This document shows positions 37,417 through 47,225 of a stretch of 64,000 nt of DNA, in pieces (within the stretch, counting starts at the first letter, position 1; every line of letters begins with the position of its first letter). The stretch comes from Fredinandcohnia quinoae (GTDB taxonomy: Bacteria; Bacillota; Bacilli; Bacillales; Bacillaceae_L), in the NCBI RefSeq assembly GCF_022427965.1, contig NZ_JAKTTI010000015.1, forward strand, positions 1 through 64,000, in the 5' to 3' direction. Position numbers and translations under genes: made by a program. The notes below the pieces were generated by a model that was not told where the DNA came from, did no database searches, and saw only the letters and a list, made by a program, of their open reading frames with translations.

Positions 37417-38820
37417 ATGCAGAGAAAGGTAATTTTACTATTACTCATTCCATTACTTCTTTTTTCTGCTGCACCGATTCAAGCAGAAGAAATAGGAGAA
37501 AATGGTTGGCAAGATGAAATGATATATTCATTAATGATTGATAGATTTAGTAATGGGGATCAAACAAATGACTTTGATGTTGATTTCTCCGATCCACTTG
37601 CATACCATGGTGGGGATATTCAAGGGATTATTGATCGGCTTGATTTTATTACTGATATGGGATTTACTACAATTTTATTAACCCCCATTTTCAAAAATGG
37701 ACCAGATGGATATGATGGATACTCGGTTGAGGACTATTTTGAAGTGGATGAGCATTTTGGTACAATAGAATTATTTAAAAAACTAGTTTCAAAAGCTCAC
37801 GATAAAAATTTGAAGATCATCCTTGATCTTGGTTTGCGAAATAGCACTAATTCATTCAATGAAGCTGAAATCTTAAAAGCTGCAAAATGGTGGATTACTG
37901 AAACAGATGTTGATGGTTATAAGCTAGATTCTATTGACTTACTTCCAAAAGACTTCTTGACCACATTATCAAAAACAGTTAAGGCTGAGAAGAAGGATTT
38001 TTTCTTATTAGGACAACCTACCGATCTGGATAATCCTCAAGATTTAGCAGAGATCACAAAGCTTGGAATTGATTCTGTACTAAATATTCCGGTATATAAA
38101 GAGGTCGCATCATCATTCAGTGTACCAGATCGTCAATTAGAACAAGTTGAGGAAATTTTGAATCATAGTCATGAGGTATATGAAAATCCCAATTTATTAG
38201 CTAATTTCATAGATAATCAAGATACGGTTCGTTTTACATATTTATCTGCAGAGGAAAATGAACATCCTGTTCCAAGAATTAAGGTTGCTTTATCATACTT
38301 ATATACGATGCCAGGAATTCCAGTTGTTTACTATGGTACTGAGATTGCCTTAAACGGAAAGGAAACCCCAGATAATCGTGGAATGATGGACTTTCGAACA
38401 GAAAAGGATCTTATTGAATATATTGGCTTATTAGGAAAAGTGAGACAATCAATTCCTGCTCTTACAAAAGGGGATTTCGAATTAATTTCAAATCAAGACG
38501 GTATGATTGTTTTTAAAAGAGACTATGAAGAACAATCGATCATTGTTGCGATAAATAATACTACGAAATCACAAAAAGTAACATTATCGAATGACATAGT
38601 CGACACAAGTAAAGAATTAAGAGGGCTTTTAACGGAAGATCTCATTCGACCAAATGATGGGAAATTTGATGTAATTGTTGACCGAGATATTGCAGAAGTA
38701 TATCTTGTTCAAAACGATACTGGAATTAATTATTGGTTATTAATTACGGTCATTATTATTCCAATACTCATGCTCACTTTCCTATATATTAATAAAAGAA
38801 AACATAGCCCAAAGGTATAA
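37417..38820 (+). CDS. Secreted, membrane-anchored GH13 amylase-like protein with altered active site
   Basis: The 467-aa protein has a signal peptide (cleavage likely after about residue 23), an alpha-amylase-type barrel, and a C-terminal membrane helix (about 434-458) with a basic tail. GH13 landmarks can be aligned. The nucleophile D171 is in GYKLD and D269 is in FIDNQD. However, the acid/base Glu is replaced by Gln (LLGQ, residue 200), the invariant Arg two residues before the nucleophile is Lys (K169), and the region I and IV His residues are replaced (LRN at 140-142, Q268). Hydrolysis therefore looks lost or strongly changed; a glycan-binding role is possible. It stands alone. Confidence 0.85.
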   Translation: MQRKVILLLLIPLLLFSAAPIQAEEIGENGWQDEMIYSLMIDRFSNGDQTNDFDVDFSDPLAYHGGDIQGIIDRLDFITDMGFTTILLTPIFKNGPDGYDGYSVEDYFEVDEHFGTIELFKKLVSKAHDKNLKIILDLGLRNSTNSFNEAEILKAAKWWITETDVDGYKLDSIDLLPKDFLTTLSKTVKAEKKDFFLLGQPTDLDNPQDLAEITKLGIDSVLNIPVYKEVASSFSVPDRQLEQVEEILNHSHEVYENPNLLANFIDNQDTVRFTYLSAEENEHPVPRIKVALSYLYTMPGIPVVYYGTEIALNGKETPDNRGMMDFRTEKDLIEYIGLLGKVRQSIPALTKGDFELISNQDGMIVFKRDYEEQSIIVAINNTTKSQKVTLSNDIVDTSKELRGLLTEDLIRPNDGKFDVIVDRDIAEVYLVQNDTGINYWLLITVIIIPILMLTFLYINKRKHSPKV

Positions 38821-38824
38821 AATA

Positions 38825-38862
38825 AGAAAGAAGCATCATCGATAATGGTGATGCTTCTTTTA
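38825..38862. terminator. Bidirectional terminator
   Basis: AAGCATCATC / GGTGATGCTT stem (one wobble) followed by CTTTT, between convergent genes. Confidence 0.8.
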
Positions 38863-38883
38863 AATGTTCAGAACGCATTTATA

Positions 38884-41800
38884 TTATAAAACATTAAAAT
38901 ACCTTGCCTCAGGATGTGCAAAAACGATTGCTGTTACGGATGCTTCTGGCTCCATCATAAATCCGTCAGTTAGCTGAACGCCAATATCCTCTGGGCTAAT
39001 TAGTCGGAATAATTTTTCTTGATCCTCGATGTTAGGACAAGCGGGATACCCAAAGGAGAAACGCTGTCCTTGGTATTTAGCTGCAAATCGATCCTGCATT
39101 GTAAAGTCTGGACCATCTGGAAATCCCCATTGATCTCTCATCATTTGATGAATCCGTTCCGCAAAGCCTTCTGCAGTTTCTAACGCTAATGCTTGAATCG
39201 CGTGACACTTTAAGAAATCACCGTCAGCTTTATACTGATCGGCTAGCTCTCTAATCCCACGTCCAGCTGTTACTGAGAAAAATCCTACATAATCCATCAC
39301 ACCGCTATCTTTAGATTTAAGAAAATCAGCAAGACAAAGGAAAGAACCTTTTTCCTGTCGCGGAAACGTAAAAGTTTCAATAACTGTTTTCTTATCAGTA
39401 GGATCATAAATAATAACAGACTCCCCGTCACTTTGGGCAGGAAAAAATTGATATACTGCAGAAGGAAGGATTAGATTTTGCTTTTTAGCTAGAGCTAATA
39501 AATCATCGATCACTTCTTTTAGACTAAGGGCCTTTTCATCCTTTTGAGCAATTAATTTTTGCACCTTTCCTTTTAATCCTAAATGATGTCCAAGCAACAT
39601 TTGCATATTAATATAAGGTTCAATTTGTGCTAAATCGAAATGCTTCAATACATGCCTTTTCAAATCAGTCGGTGTAAAGACTTGTACGTCTGTTGATACT
39701 TTAGAGCGGTTTTTAACTGCTGTTGCTGCTTGCTTCTTTAGTTGTAAAAATTCCTCTGGCAATACTGCATTTCTTGCCTTTTCACGCTTGGACTCAAGTT
39801 CTCTTAAAAATTCTGGTAGCGTATCCTTTGCTTGTAAACGGTTCGCAAGTGAAAGTCCGTCCATCGCATCCTTTGCATATAATACAGTTCCGGAATAATC
39901 AGGAGCTATTTTGTTATCAGTGAATTTTCTTGAAAGTGCTGCCCCTCCAACTAAAAGAGGAATTGAAATGCCAGCTTGTTGTAAATCCTGAGCAGTAACA
40001 GCCATTTGTTGTGCTGACTTAACTAATAGCCCTGAAAGACCGATTATATCTGGTTTTTCCTCTTCTATTGCGGCAATTAAGGTCTGAGGCGTCACTTTGA
40101 TTCCCAGATCAACAACCTTAAAGCCGTTATTACTTAAAATAATATCTACTAAGTTTTTCCCAATATCGTGAACATCACCTTTTACGGTTGCTAATATTAC
40201 TTTTCCTTTACCACTATCATCTTTTTTATCCATATAAGGTTCTAGAAAGGCAACAGATGTCTTCATTACCTCTGCACTTTGTAATACTTCGGCTACGATT
40301 AGTTCATTATTATTAAAAAGCACTCCGACCTTGGCCATTCCATCCATCAAAGGGCCGTTAATAATATCGAGGGGGTCGGAATATTGATCTAGGGCTTGCT
40401 CTAGATCAGGTAATAATCCTTCCTTTGTTCCCTCAACTACATAATAAGCAAGTCGTTCTTCCAAGCTTAAATTGGACGCCTGTATTTTTGATTCTTTCTT
40501 TTTTCCTCGATAAGTTTCAGTAAATCGTTCTAGTGTTTGATCGTCTGTATGAAAAAGCAACTGTTCTGAAAGCTCAATTTCCTCTTTAGGAATCGATGCA
40601 AAACGTTCTAATTTTTCTGTATTGACAATCGCGTAATCTAAGCCAGCTTGTGTACAATGGTATAAATATACGGAATTTAATACTTCTCGCCCAACAGGTG
40701 GTAGACCAAATGAAACATTACTTACTCCTAATATCGTTAAACATTCGGGAAGGTTCTCCTTAATTAAGCGTATGCCCCTTACTGTTTCATTCGCAGAACC
40801 AATATACTGTTCATCTCCGGTTCCAACCGGAAAAACAAGTGGATCAAATATGAGATCCTTAGGATTCAATCCGTATTTATTTACTAATAAATCATGTGAA
40901 CGTATGGCAACCTCAAGTTTCCGTTCAGCCGTTACAGCCATTCCAATCTCATCGATCGTACCAACAACAACTGCAGCACCAAACTTCTTAATTAAGGGAA
41001 CCACTTTTTCAAACCGATCTTCACCATCCTCAAGGTTAATCGAGTTAATAATTACTTTACCTTGAGAATATAACAATGCACGTTCAATGACCTTTTCATC
41101 TGTTGAATCAATTACAAGTGGAACTTTCACTTTCTTCGTTACATGCTGAATAAAATTTTCCATATCAGCTAGTTCGTCACGATCCGGGTCAGCCAAACAA
41201 ATATCAATAACATGTGCACCATTTTTAACCTGAGCACGCGCAATTTCGGAAGCCTCTTCGTATTTTCCCTCTGATATTAGCCGTTTAAACTTTCTTGATC
41301 CAATTACATTCGTACGCTCCCCAACAAATAGGGGACGCATACTGTCATCATATATCAGTGGTTCAATCCCAGATACCGCATGTGGATGAGTTGAAGTAGG
41401 TAATTCCCTTGGTTTACAGTCTTTTACAGTTTCAGCAATTGCTTTTATGTGCTCTGGGGTTGTTCCACAACATCCACCGACAAGATTTAACCAGCCTTTT
41501 TCTGCAAACCCCTTTAACTTAATTGCTAGTGAGCTTGGCGATTCGTGATAGTGCCCTTCATCATCAGGGAGCCCAGCATTCGGATAACAACTTACAGCAA
41601 TATTTGCCAAGTCAGAAAGTGAACGAATATGGTCTGTCATGAACTCAGGACCTGTCGCGCAATTAAGCCCGATGGCTATTGGATTCATATGTTCCAATGA
41701 TAAGTAAAACGCCTCAATATTCTGACCAGCTAATGTTGTTCCCATCGGTTCGATTGTCCCAGATACGATAAGTGGGATGGTTTTACCTGTCTTATTAAAT

Positions 41801-42339
41801 GCATTGCTAATCCCGATATAGCCGGCTTTTACATTTAGCATATCCTGACTTGTTTCGAGCAGCAGGAGGTCAACGCCACCATCAATAAGTCCTCGAGCCT
41901 GTTCTTCATATGAATTTATTAAATCCTCAATCGCAATTCCACCTGTAACGGATAATGTTTTTGTAGTAGGGCCCATTGACCCAGCAACAAAACGTGGCCA
42001 CTCTGCGGTAGAATATTTGATAGCAACCTTTTTTGCTAGTCTTGCAGATTCAACATTTATTTTATAAGCTAAATGGCCAAGTTCATATTCATCTAGAACG
42101 ATATTGGTAGCACCAAAAGTATTCGTTTCAATAATATCGGCATCTGCCTGTAAATAAGCTTCATGGATTTGCACAATTGTTTCGGGTGAGGTTAAAGAAA
42201 GGTACTCATTACAACCATCGTACTTTTCTCCTCCAAAATCCTCTGGTGAAAGGTCTGCTGCTTGGATCATCGTACCCATGGCACCGTCAATAACTAAAAT
42301 TTTCTTTTGCAGCTGTTGTTGCAACAATAATTCACTCAT
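38884..42339 (-). CDS. metH: Cobalamin-dependent methionine synthase
   Basis: The 1151-aa enzyme methylates homocysteine from 5-methyl-THF via B12. Domains in order: homocysteine module with Zn ligands (GLNCATG and [10 protein letters not shown]), pterin module (about 350-600, FVGERTNVIGSRKF), B12 cap and B12 domain (DVHDIGKN, with the axial His, about 730), and a C-terminal AdoMet reactivation domain (GRGIRELADQY, PEARYFNV). All modules are present. Its ATG overlaps the stop of the upstream gene (TAATG), so both share the SAM riboswitch. Confidence 0.96.
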   Translation of the reverse strand: MSELLLQQQLQKKILVIDGAMGTMIQAADLSPEDFGGEKYDGCNEYLSLTSPETIVQIHEAYLQADADIIETNTFGATNIVLDEYELGHLAYKINVESARLAKKVAIKYSTAEWPRFVAGSMGPTTKTLSVTGGIAIEDLINSYEEQARGLIDGGVDLLLLETSQDMLNVKAGYIGISNAFNKTGKTIPLIVSGTIEPMGTTLAGQNIEAFYLSLEHMNPIAIGLNCATGPEFMTDHIRSLSDLANIAVSCYPNAGLPDDEGHYHESPSSLAIKLKGFAEKGWLNLVGGCCGTTPEHIKAIAETVKDCKPRELPTSTHPHAVSGIEPLIYDDSMRPLFVGERTNVIGSRKFKRLISEGKYEEASEIARAQVKNGAHVIDICLADPDRDELADMENFIQHVTKKVKVPLVIDSTDEKVIERALLYSQGKVIINSINLEDGEDRFEKVVPLIKKFGAAVVVGTIDEIGMAVTAERKLEVAIRSHDLLVNKYGLNPKDLIFDPLVFPVGTGDEQYIGSANETVRGIRLIKENLPECLTILGVSNVSFGLPPVGREVLNSVYLYHCTQAGLDYAIVNTEKLERFASIPKEEIELSEQLLFHTDDQTLERFTETYRGKKKESKIQASNLSLEERLAYYVVEGTKEGLLPDLEQALDQYSDPLDIINGPLMDGMAKVGVLFNNNELIVAEVLQSAEVMKTSVAFLEPYMDKKDDSGKGKVILATVKGDVHDIGKNLVDIILSNNGFKVVDLGIKVTPQTLIAAIEEEKPDIIGLSGLLVKSAQQMAVTAQDLQQAGISIPLLVGGAALSRKFTDNKIAPDYSGTVLYAKDAMDGLSLANRLQAKDTLPEFLRELESKREKARNAVLPEEFLQLKKQAATAVKNRSKVSTDVQVFTPTDLKRHVLKHFDLAQIEPYINMQMLLGHHLGLKGKVQKLIAQKDEKALSLKEVIDDLLALAKKQNLILPSAVYQFFPAQSDGESVIIYDPTDKKTVIETFTFPRQEKGSFLCLADFLKSKDSGVMDYVGFFSVTAGRGIRELADQYKADGDFLKCHAIQALALETAEGFAERIHQMMRDQWGFPDGPDFTMQDRFAAKYQGQRFSFGYPACPNIEDQEKLFRLISPEDIGVQLTDGFMMEPEASVTAIVFAHPEARYFNVL

Positions 42340-44180
42340 TAATATACCTTCCTTTCTGTAGTGGCCAGTTGTTTTGCATGGATATAATTTGTTAATTCAA
42401 CTGTTATTTCATATCGTAAAAATGGCGTGATTAAGTAAATACCATTAAATAATTCATAAGCAGCATCTATTAAAGATTTTGCAATTGAAATCCCTTCCTG
42501 CTGCGCCATTATTGGATTATCACTAACAGCTGACATTCTATCTAAGATGGAATCTGATAGTTTTATCCCAGGAACTTCATGATGGATAAATTCTGCATTT
42601 CTAGCACTCGTTAATGGCATGATCCCAACGTATATTGGTGTTGATAAATGTTTCGTATGTTCATAAACATCTTCAATTTGTTTTTCATTGAAGAGCGGCT
42701 GTGTAATAAAATAATCTGCTCCATATGCAATTTTTTTCTCTAAGCGTTTAACTGCTTTGTCGAGGTGGCGCACATTTGGATTAAAAGCAGCAGCAATCGA
42801 AAAATTTGTTTTTTGTCCTAATGGTTTACCAGAGTATGAGATTCCTTCGTTAAACTGTTTTATCAAGCCAATTAGATCAAAAGAGGATAAATCATATACA
42901 GACGTTGCCCCAGGGAAATCTCCAATCTTAGAAGGATCTCCGGTAACAGCGAGAACTTCGTTCATCCCAAGTGTATGAAGCCCCATTAAATGCGATTGAA
43001 GCCCAATTAAATTTCGATCCCGGCATGTAATATGTATCAATGGATTCATATTATATTGGGTCTTCAAAATAGTACCCACTGCGACATTGCTAATTCTTGG
43101 TGAAGCTAGTGAATTATCCGCAAGTGTAATCGCATCAATTCCAGCCTGTTGTAAAGCTTTAGCCCCTTCAATGAATTTTGAAATCCCCAAGCGTTTTGGA
43201 GGATCAAGCTCAACAATCACTGACCTTTTTTGTTTTACAATCTCATGGATGGGTGGGGCATTATTCGGGTCTGCGCTTTTAACACTGATTTCATGCTCTT
43301 GTTTCTTAACAACCTTATTGGTTATTGGAGGCAATCCTTTTAATGCATTTGATATTGCTTCAATGTGAAGTGGCGTAGTACCACAGCAGCCCCCAATTAA
43401 TCTAGCACCTTGTTCTCTAAAGTGTTGGGCACTTTCTTCGAAATATTTAGTGTTTTTTTCATATACAAGTCTACCTTCCACATATTCTGGTAAACTTGCA
43501 TTTGGATAAACTGATAAAAATGACTTATTTGGAATCGGTACCTCTTCTAGTGAACGAATCATATGATATGGCCCTAACCGACAGTTTAACCCTACAACAT
43601 CTGCTCCAAGTTGTTCTAATTGATTAAATGCCTCAGTAAGATGTGTTCCATCTTGGAGAATGCCAATTTCGTGGAGTGATACATTTGCCACAATTGGTTT
43701 ATTCGTTTCTTTTCTTGCAATTTCTAAAATGGTTCTGATTTCTTCTAAATCATAGTAAGTTTCAAGTAAAATCCCATCAACTTCTTCATTTAATAAAATA
43801 TAGAGCTGCTCTCGAAAGCTTCTTTTAATTTCTTCTATTGAAACTGCAGACTTCCTAAAGCTCCGGATCCCACCAATCGTTCCAAGGACATATGCTTGGC
43901 TTGCTGCTTTTTTTGCAATCCTTGCTCCAGCTATATTTATTTCCTTAACTTGATCCTCCAAGCCATAACGCGCAAGCTTTTGGTAGTTTGCTCCATATGT
44001 ATTTGTTTGGATGACATTTGCACCAGCATTAATGTACGCTTCGTGGATAAGTTGTATTTGCTCACTTTTGGATAGATTAAGTTCTTCAAAGCAGCTGTCG
44101 ACACCATGGGAATAGAGAAGAGTCCCCATAGCACCGTCCGCAATTAATATTTTCTTTTTTAAGTCTTCAAGTAATCCCAT
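42339..44180 (-). CDS. yitJ: Bifunctional homocysteine S-methyltransferase / methylenetetrahydrofolate reductase (YitJ type)
   Basis: The 613-aa protein combines an N-terminal homocysteine methyltransferase module (DGAMGT, then Zn cysteines in GLNC and [10 protein letters not shown]) with a C-terminal MTHFR barrel (from about residue 320; [13 protein letters not shown]). It probably makes 5-methyl-THF for MetH next door. The open frame extends far upstream through the riboswitch region; TAGGAGGAG before [10 protein letters not shown] sets the start at 44180. Expression should fall when SAM is abundant. Confidence 0.93.
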   Translation of the reverse strand: MGLLEDLKKKILIADGAMGTLLYSHGVDSCFEELNLSKSEQIQLIHEAYINAGANVIQTNTYGANYQKLARYGLEDQVKEINIAGARIAKKAASQAYVLGTIGGIRSFRKSAVSIEEIKRSFREQLYILLNEEVDGILLETYYDLEEIRTILEIARKETNKPIVANVSLHEIGILQDGTHLTEAFNQLEQLGADVVGLNCRLGPYHMIRSLEEVPIPNKSFLSVYPNASLPEYVEGRLVYEKNTKYFEESAQHFREQGARLIGGCCGTTPLHIEAISNALKGLPPITNKVVKKQEHEISVKSADPNNAPPIHEIVKQKRSVIVELDPPKRLGISKFIEGAKALQQAGIDAITLADNSLASPRISNVAVGTILKTQYNMNPLIHITCRDRNLIGLQSHLMGLHTLGMNEVLAVTGDPSKIGDFPGATSVYDLSSFDLIGLIKQFNEGISYSGKPLGQKTNFSIAAAFNPNVRHLDKAVKRLEKKIAYGADYFITQPLFNEKQIEDVYEHTKHLSTPIYVGIMPLTSARNAEFIHHEVPGIKLSDSILDRMSAVSDNPIMAQQEGISIAKSLIDAAYELFNGIYLITPFLRYEITVELTNYIHAKQLATTERKVY

Positions 44181-44212
44181 GTGACTCCTCCTATTGGTAA
44201 TAAAGCAATGAA

Positions 44213-44246
44213 AATAAAAAATAGCCTTCTTAAGAAGAAGGCTATT
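44213..44246 (-). terminator. SAM riboswitch terminator
   Basis: On the minus strand AATAGCCTTCTT / AAGAAGGCTATT stem followed by TTTTTATTTT, 33 bases before the yitJ start. Confidence 0.9.
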
Positions 44247-44263
44247 AATGTATATGCTTCTTC

Positions 44264-44372
44264 TTATCTTCCGAATTTCAAGGAATTCGCTGGAATTAGC
44301 ACCTGTTCGATCATGAATGATGTCAGGGGGCTGAAGCGTCATAGGGCCAGTCCCTCAGCTTCTCTTGATAAG
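44264..44372 (-). promoter_or_regulatory. SAM-I (S-box) riboswitch
   Basis: Read on the minus strand: CTTATCAAGAGAAGCTGAGG, then GGCCCTATGACGCTTCAGCA-type core (here CAGCCCCCTGACATCAT), AGGTGCTAATTCC and a closing GATAAG that pairs with CTTATC. These are the conserved S-box segments. With the downstream terminator it forms a SAM-off switch for yitJ and metH. Confidence 0.94.
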
Positions 44373-44470
44373 AATATGTTATTTAGTTTTTATTACTGTA
44401 AAGTTATATTGTATTAAATACTAACGGTAAGTAGCTAGAAAATCAATAGAATTATTTAATTAATGTAAAA

Positions 44471-44962
44471 TTATCGATAATTAATAAATTGAACATCCAC
44501 TGAAAGGTCTGCTTCACGGACAGCTGAAATGATTTGTTGTAAATCATCTCTACTCTTAGCTGTAACACGTATTTGATCATCTTGGATCTGACTTTTTACC
44601 TTCAGACCACTATTTTTAATAATTGTGTTTATTTTTTTTGCATTATCTTTATCGATTCCTTGAACTAGCTTGGCGCGTTGACGAACTGTTCCACCAGAAG
44701 CATTTTCAACTTTTCCGTAGTCAAGATTTTTCGTTGCAACCCCACGCTTAATCATCTTGCTAATCAATACGTCCTTTAATTGTTCCAGCTTATACTCGTC
44801 ATCAGACACAAGGACAAGTTCTTCCTTATCAAGGGAAATATCACTTTTACTACCTTTAAAATCATAACGAGTTTTAATTTCCTTCATTGCAATACTAATT
44901 GCATTTGTTACTTCTGGCATTTCGACCTTTGAAACAATATCAAATGAGCTTTCTTTAGACAT
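44471..44962 (-). CDS. yitK: YajQ-family nucleotide-binding protein
   Basis: The 163-aa protein begins with a short leader then [20 protein letters not shown] and ends [26 protein letters not shown], both diagnostic of the YajQ (UPF0234) family. The fold is a pair of ferredoxin-like domains; homologs bind nucleotides, and in Xanthomonas one is a c-di-GMP effector. TTGGAGG stands before the ATG. Location next to yitJ matches yitK in B. subtilis. Confidence 0.93.
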   Translation of the reverse strand: MSKESSFDIVSKVEMPEVTNAISIAMKEIKTRYDFKGSKSDISLDKEELVLVSDDEYKLEQLKDVLISKMIKRGVATKNLDYGKVENASGGTVRQRAKLVQGIDKDNAKKINTIIKNSGLKVKSQIQDDQIRVTAKSRDDLQQIISAVREADLSVDVQFINYR

Positions 44963-45106
44963 TGGCTACCTCCAAAAATATATATTTATTTTAATTATAG
45001 TAAAATACTACAGATAGAACAACTTATACCAAAACAGATTTCACTTATAAAAAGGTTATGTGGTATAGTTTATTAAGCATAGAACATGAAGGAAGGGTTT
45101 TATAAG

Positions 45107-45967
45107 ATGAATGAATTAATACCGGGAACGGTTGTTACGTTAGATGTCGATCGAGAAGCACCATTTGGATATTTTTTAACAAATGGTGAAGAAGATGTTT
45201 TATTACATAATAATGAGATTACTGAGGAATTTGATCTAGGTGATGAATTGACAGTATTCTTATTTCAGGATCATCAAGGAAGGCTTGCTGCTTCTATGAA
45301 GATACCAACTGCCCAGCTTAATGCATATGATTGGGTGGAAGTCGTGGAAGTGAAGCGTGAGTTAGGTGTGTTTGTCAATATCGGAATAAATAAGGATATT
45401 CTTGTTTCAAAGGATGACCTTCATGAAATTTGGGATCTTTGGCCTGAACAAGGGGATCGCTTATATTGTTCATTAAAAACTGATAAAAATGGTCGTCTTT
45501 TTGGAAGGCTTGCAACCGAAGATGTCATTCGTACTATTTCCAAAAATGCGGAAAGAAAAGATTATAATAAAAATATAACTGGAACAGTGTACCGGCTGCT
45601 ATTGGTTGGTTCTTTTATCATCAGTGATGAAGGGTATATTGGTTTTATCCACGAAAGTCAGCGTAAGCGTGAGCCACGCTTAGGTGAAAAGGTACAGGGT
45701 CGAATTATTGATGTGAAGGAAGATGGTTCTGTTAATGTTTCATTACTTGCACGCGGCCACGAGGTGATAGGCGATGATGCAGAGCAGATTTACTCATATA
45801 TGGAAAGCCGTGGTGGAGCAATGCCATATTGGGACAAAAGTGATGCTGAAGAAATAAAAATACGATTTAACATGAGCAAATCAGCTTTCAAACGTGCGCT
45901 TGGAAATCTAATGAAGGTAGGCAAAGTGTATCAAGAGGAAGGCTGGACATATTTTAAGAAGGAATAA
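45107..45967 (+). CDS. yitL: S1-domain RNA-binding protein CvfB/YitL
   Basis: The 286-aa protein carries three S1-like OB domains in the first about 215 residues (for instance ITGTVYRLLLVGSFII and KVQGRIIDVKEDGSVNVSL) and a C-terminal winged helix (SAFKRALGNLMKVGKVYQEEGWTYF). This is the CvfB layout; CvfB binds RNA and affects virulence gene expression in Staphylococcus. The frame opens at 45086, but AAGGAAGG sits between that ATG and the one at 45107, which I prefer. Confidence 0.92.
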   Translation: MNELIPGTVVTLDVDREAPFGYFLTNGEEDVLLHNNEITEEFDLGDELTVFLFQDHQGRLAASMKIPTAQLNAYDWVEVVEVKRELGVFVNIGINKDILVSKDDLHEIWDLWPEQGDRLYCSLKTDKNGRLFGRLATEDVIRTISKNAERKDYNKNITGTVYRLLLVGSFIISDEGYIGFIHESQRKREPRLGEKVQGRIIDVKEDGSVNVSLLARGHEVIGDDAEQIYSYMESRGGAMPYWDKSDAEEIKIRFNMSKSAFKRALGNLMKVGKVYQEEGWTYFKKE

Positions 45968-45995
45968 AAAAGATACCCGAATCGGGTATCTTTTT
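45968..45995 (+). terminator. Terminator after the S1-domain gene
   Basis: AAAGATACCCGA / TCGGGTATCTTT stem followed by TTT; lies just beyond the stop of the convergent small gene. Confidence 0.85.
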
Positions 45996-45996
45996 A

Positions 45997-46128
45997 TCAT
46001 TTATGATCTGTTTTTTTAGAGTATTGATGCTTACCGTTTTGCCGGTTTTTTTCGCGCATCATATTTTTCTCATGTCGAAGTGCGTTATTATCTTGCGCTT
46101 TTTTATCATTATCACTCGTATGTGGCAT
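45997..46128 (-). CDS. Small hydrophilic protein (43 aa), DUF3941-like
   Basis: The ORF reads MPHTSDNDKKAQDNNALRHE, continues with a basic stretch (MMREKNRQNGKHQY) and ends SKKTDHK. AAGGAG is nine bases from the ATG. Composition is highly charged with no hydrophobic core, like several small Bacillus spore or stress proteins. I believe it belongs to the DUF3941 family, seen in many Bacillaceae; the function is unknown. Confidence 0.75.
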   Translation of the reverse strand: MPHTSDNDKKAQDNNALRHEKNMMREKNRQNGKHQYSKKTDHK

Positions 46129-46193
46129 ATTAGAACACTCCTTTTCATGCTTTCAAATGTTAGCATTTCCAGTCATGTTCAAACTATGTAATC

Positions 46194-47057
46194 TTAGTTG
46201 CTTGGCAATTTATTTAAAAAGAAGATCGCGATTGTCCCTGGCCCGGAATGTGAACCTATGACTGCCCCAACATAATTAATATAGACTGATTTACATCCAA
46301 ACTTTTCTTCAAATAGTCTCTTTAATTCAAGTGCTTCGTCTTCGACATCCCCATGGCTAATTCCAATTGTTTGTTTCGAAAGGTCTACACCGCGTTCCTC
46401 CATAATTTCAAGAATTCGTTTATTTACCTTCTTTTTCCCGCGGATTTTTTCAAGAGGGATTAGTTTTCCATCTTCAACATTTAAAATCGGCTTAATATTA
46501 AGTAACCCACCAACAAATGCGGAAGCTTTACTAATTCTGCCACCACGTGCTAAATATTCGAGATTATCAACAGTAAAAATATGTTCCATATGAGTGCTGT
46601 AAAATTTTACTAATTCAATAATTTCTTCTTTCGTGCCGCCTTTTGCAGCTAACTCAGCAGCCGCCTTCACAACTAAGCCCTCACCCAATGATGCACATTT
46701 TGTGTCAATTATGGTAAGGTCCAAATTTTGAAATTCTTCTTCAACCTCTGTTTTCATCATCACCGCTGTTTGATAAGTACCAGAAAGTTCCGATGAAAAA
46801 GCGATATAAATTGCTGGTTGATTTTCCTTAGCCAAGTTGGTAAAAAGTTCTTTGAATCGTGCTGGCGATACTTGTGAAGTCGTTGGTGCCTTGCCATTTC
46901 TCATCGCATCATATACTTCTTTTGGTTGAATCGAGGTAAGGTCCTCATATGCCTGTCCGTCTAGGTTTACTACTAGTGGAATCAAAGTTACATTTCCATC
47001 ATTAAAGAACTGCAATGGCAAATCACTTCCACTATCTGTAAGAATTTTAACAGTCAT
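46194..47057 (-). CDS. yitS: DegV-family fatty-acid-binding protein
   Basis: The 287-aa protein starts with ILTDSGSDLP and contains TTSQVSPARF and ARGGRISKA, the lipid-binding signatures of DegV. DegV proteins such as FakB carry fatty acids for the FakA kinase in phospholipid synthesis. It is single, with AGGTG upstream of the ATG. Position between yitL and yitT homologs agrees with yitS. Confidence 0.9.
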   Translation of the reverse strand: MTVKILTDSGSDLPLQFFNDGNVTLIPLVVNLDGQAYEDLTSIQPKEVYDAMRNGKAPTTSQVSPARFKELFTNLAKENQPAIYIAFSSELSGTYQTAVMMKTEVEEEFQNLDLTIIDTKCASLGEGLVVKAAAELAAKGGTKEEIIELVKFYSTHMEHIFTVDNLEYLARGGRISKASAFVGGLLNIKPILNVEDGKLIPLEKIRGKKKVNKRILEIMEERGVDLSKQTIGISHGDVEDEALELKRLFEEKFGCKSVYINYVGAVIGSHSGPGTIAIFFLNKLPSN

Positions 47058-47225
47058 TTTTTCACCTACTTTTTAAATTTTATCATTTCAACTGTTATAT
47101 CTAACGTAAGTGTATCTAGTAATGATAAAAAATACAATAAAAAGAGTTTTATAATAATATCAACTTTTAATTGAAACTATTTCAGGGTAGATTAAACATG
47201 AAAGATATTCCAGGAGGAATGACTT

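Noticed and set aside
44180-44342. 54-residue N-terminal extension of the YitJ-like protein
   Set aside because: The extension runs through the SAM riboswitch and terminator; TAGGAGGAG and the family N-terminus place the start at 44180.
46003-46191. 62-aa hydrophobic plus-strand ORF
   Set aside because: It is antisense to the 43-aa small gene at 45997-46128, which has a strong AAGGAG site; the hydrophobicity is a mirror effect.
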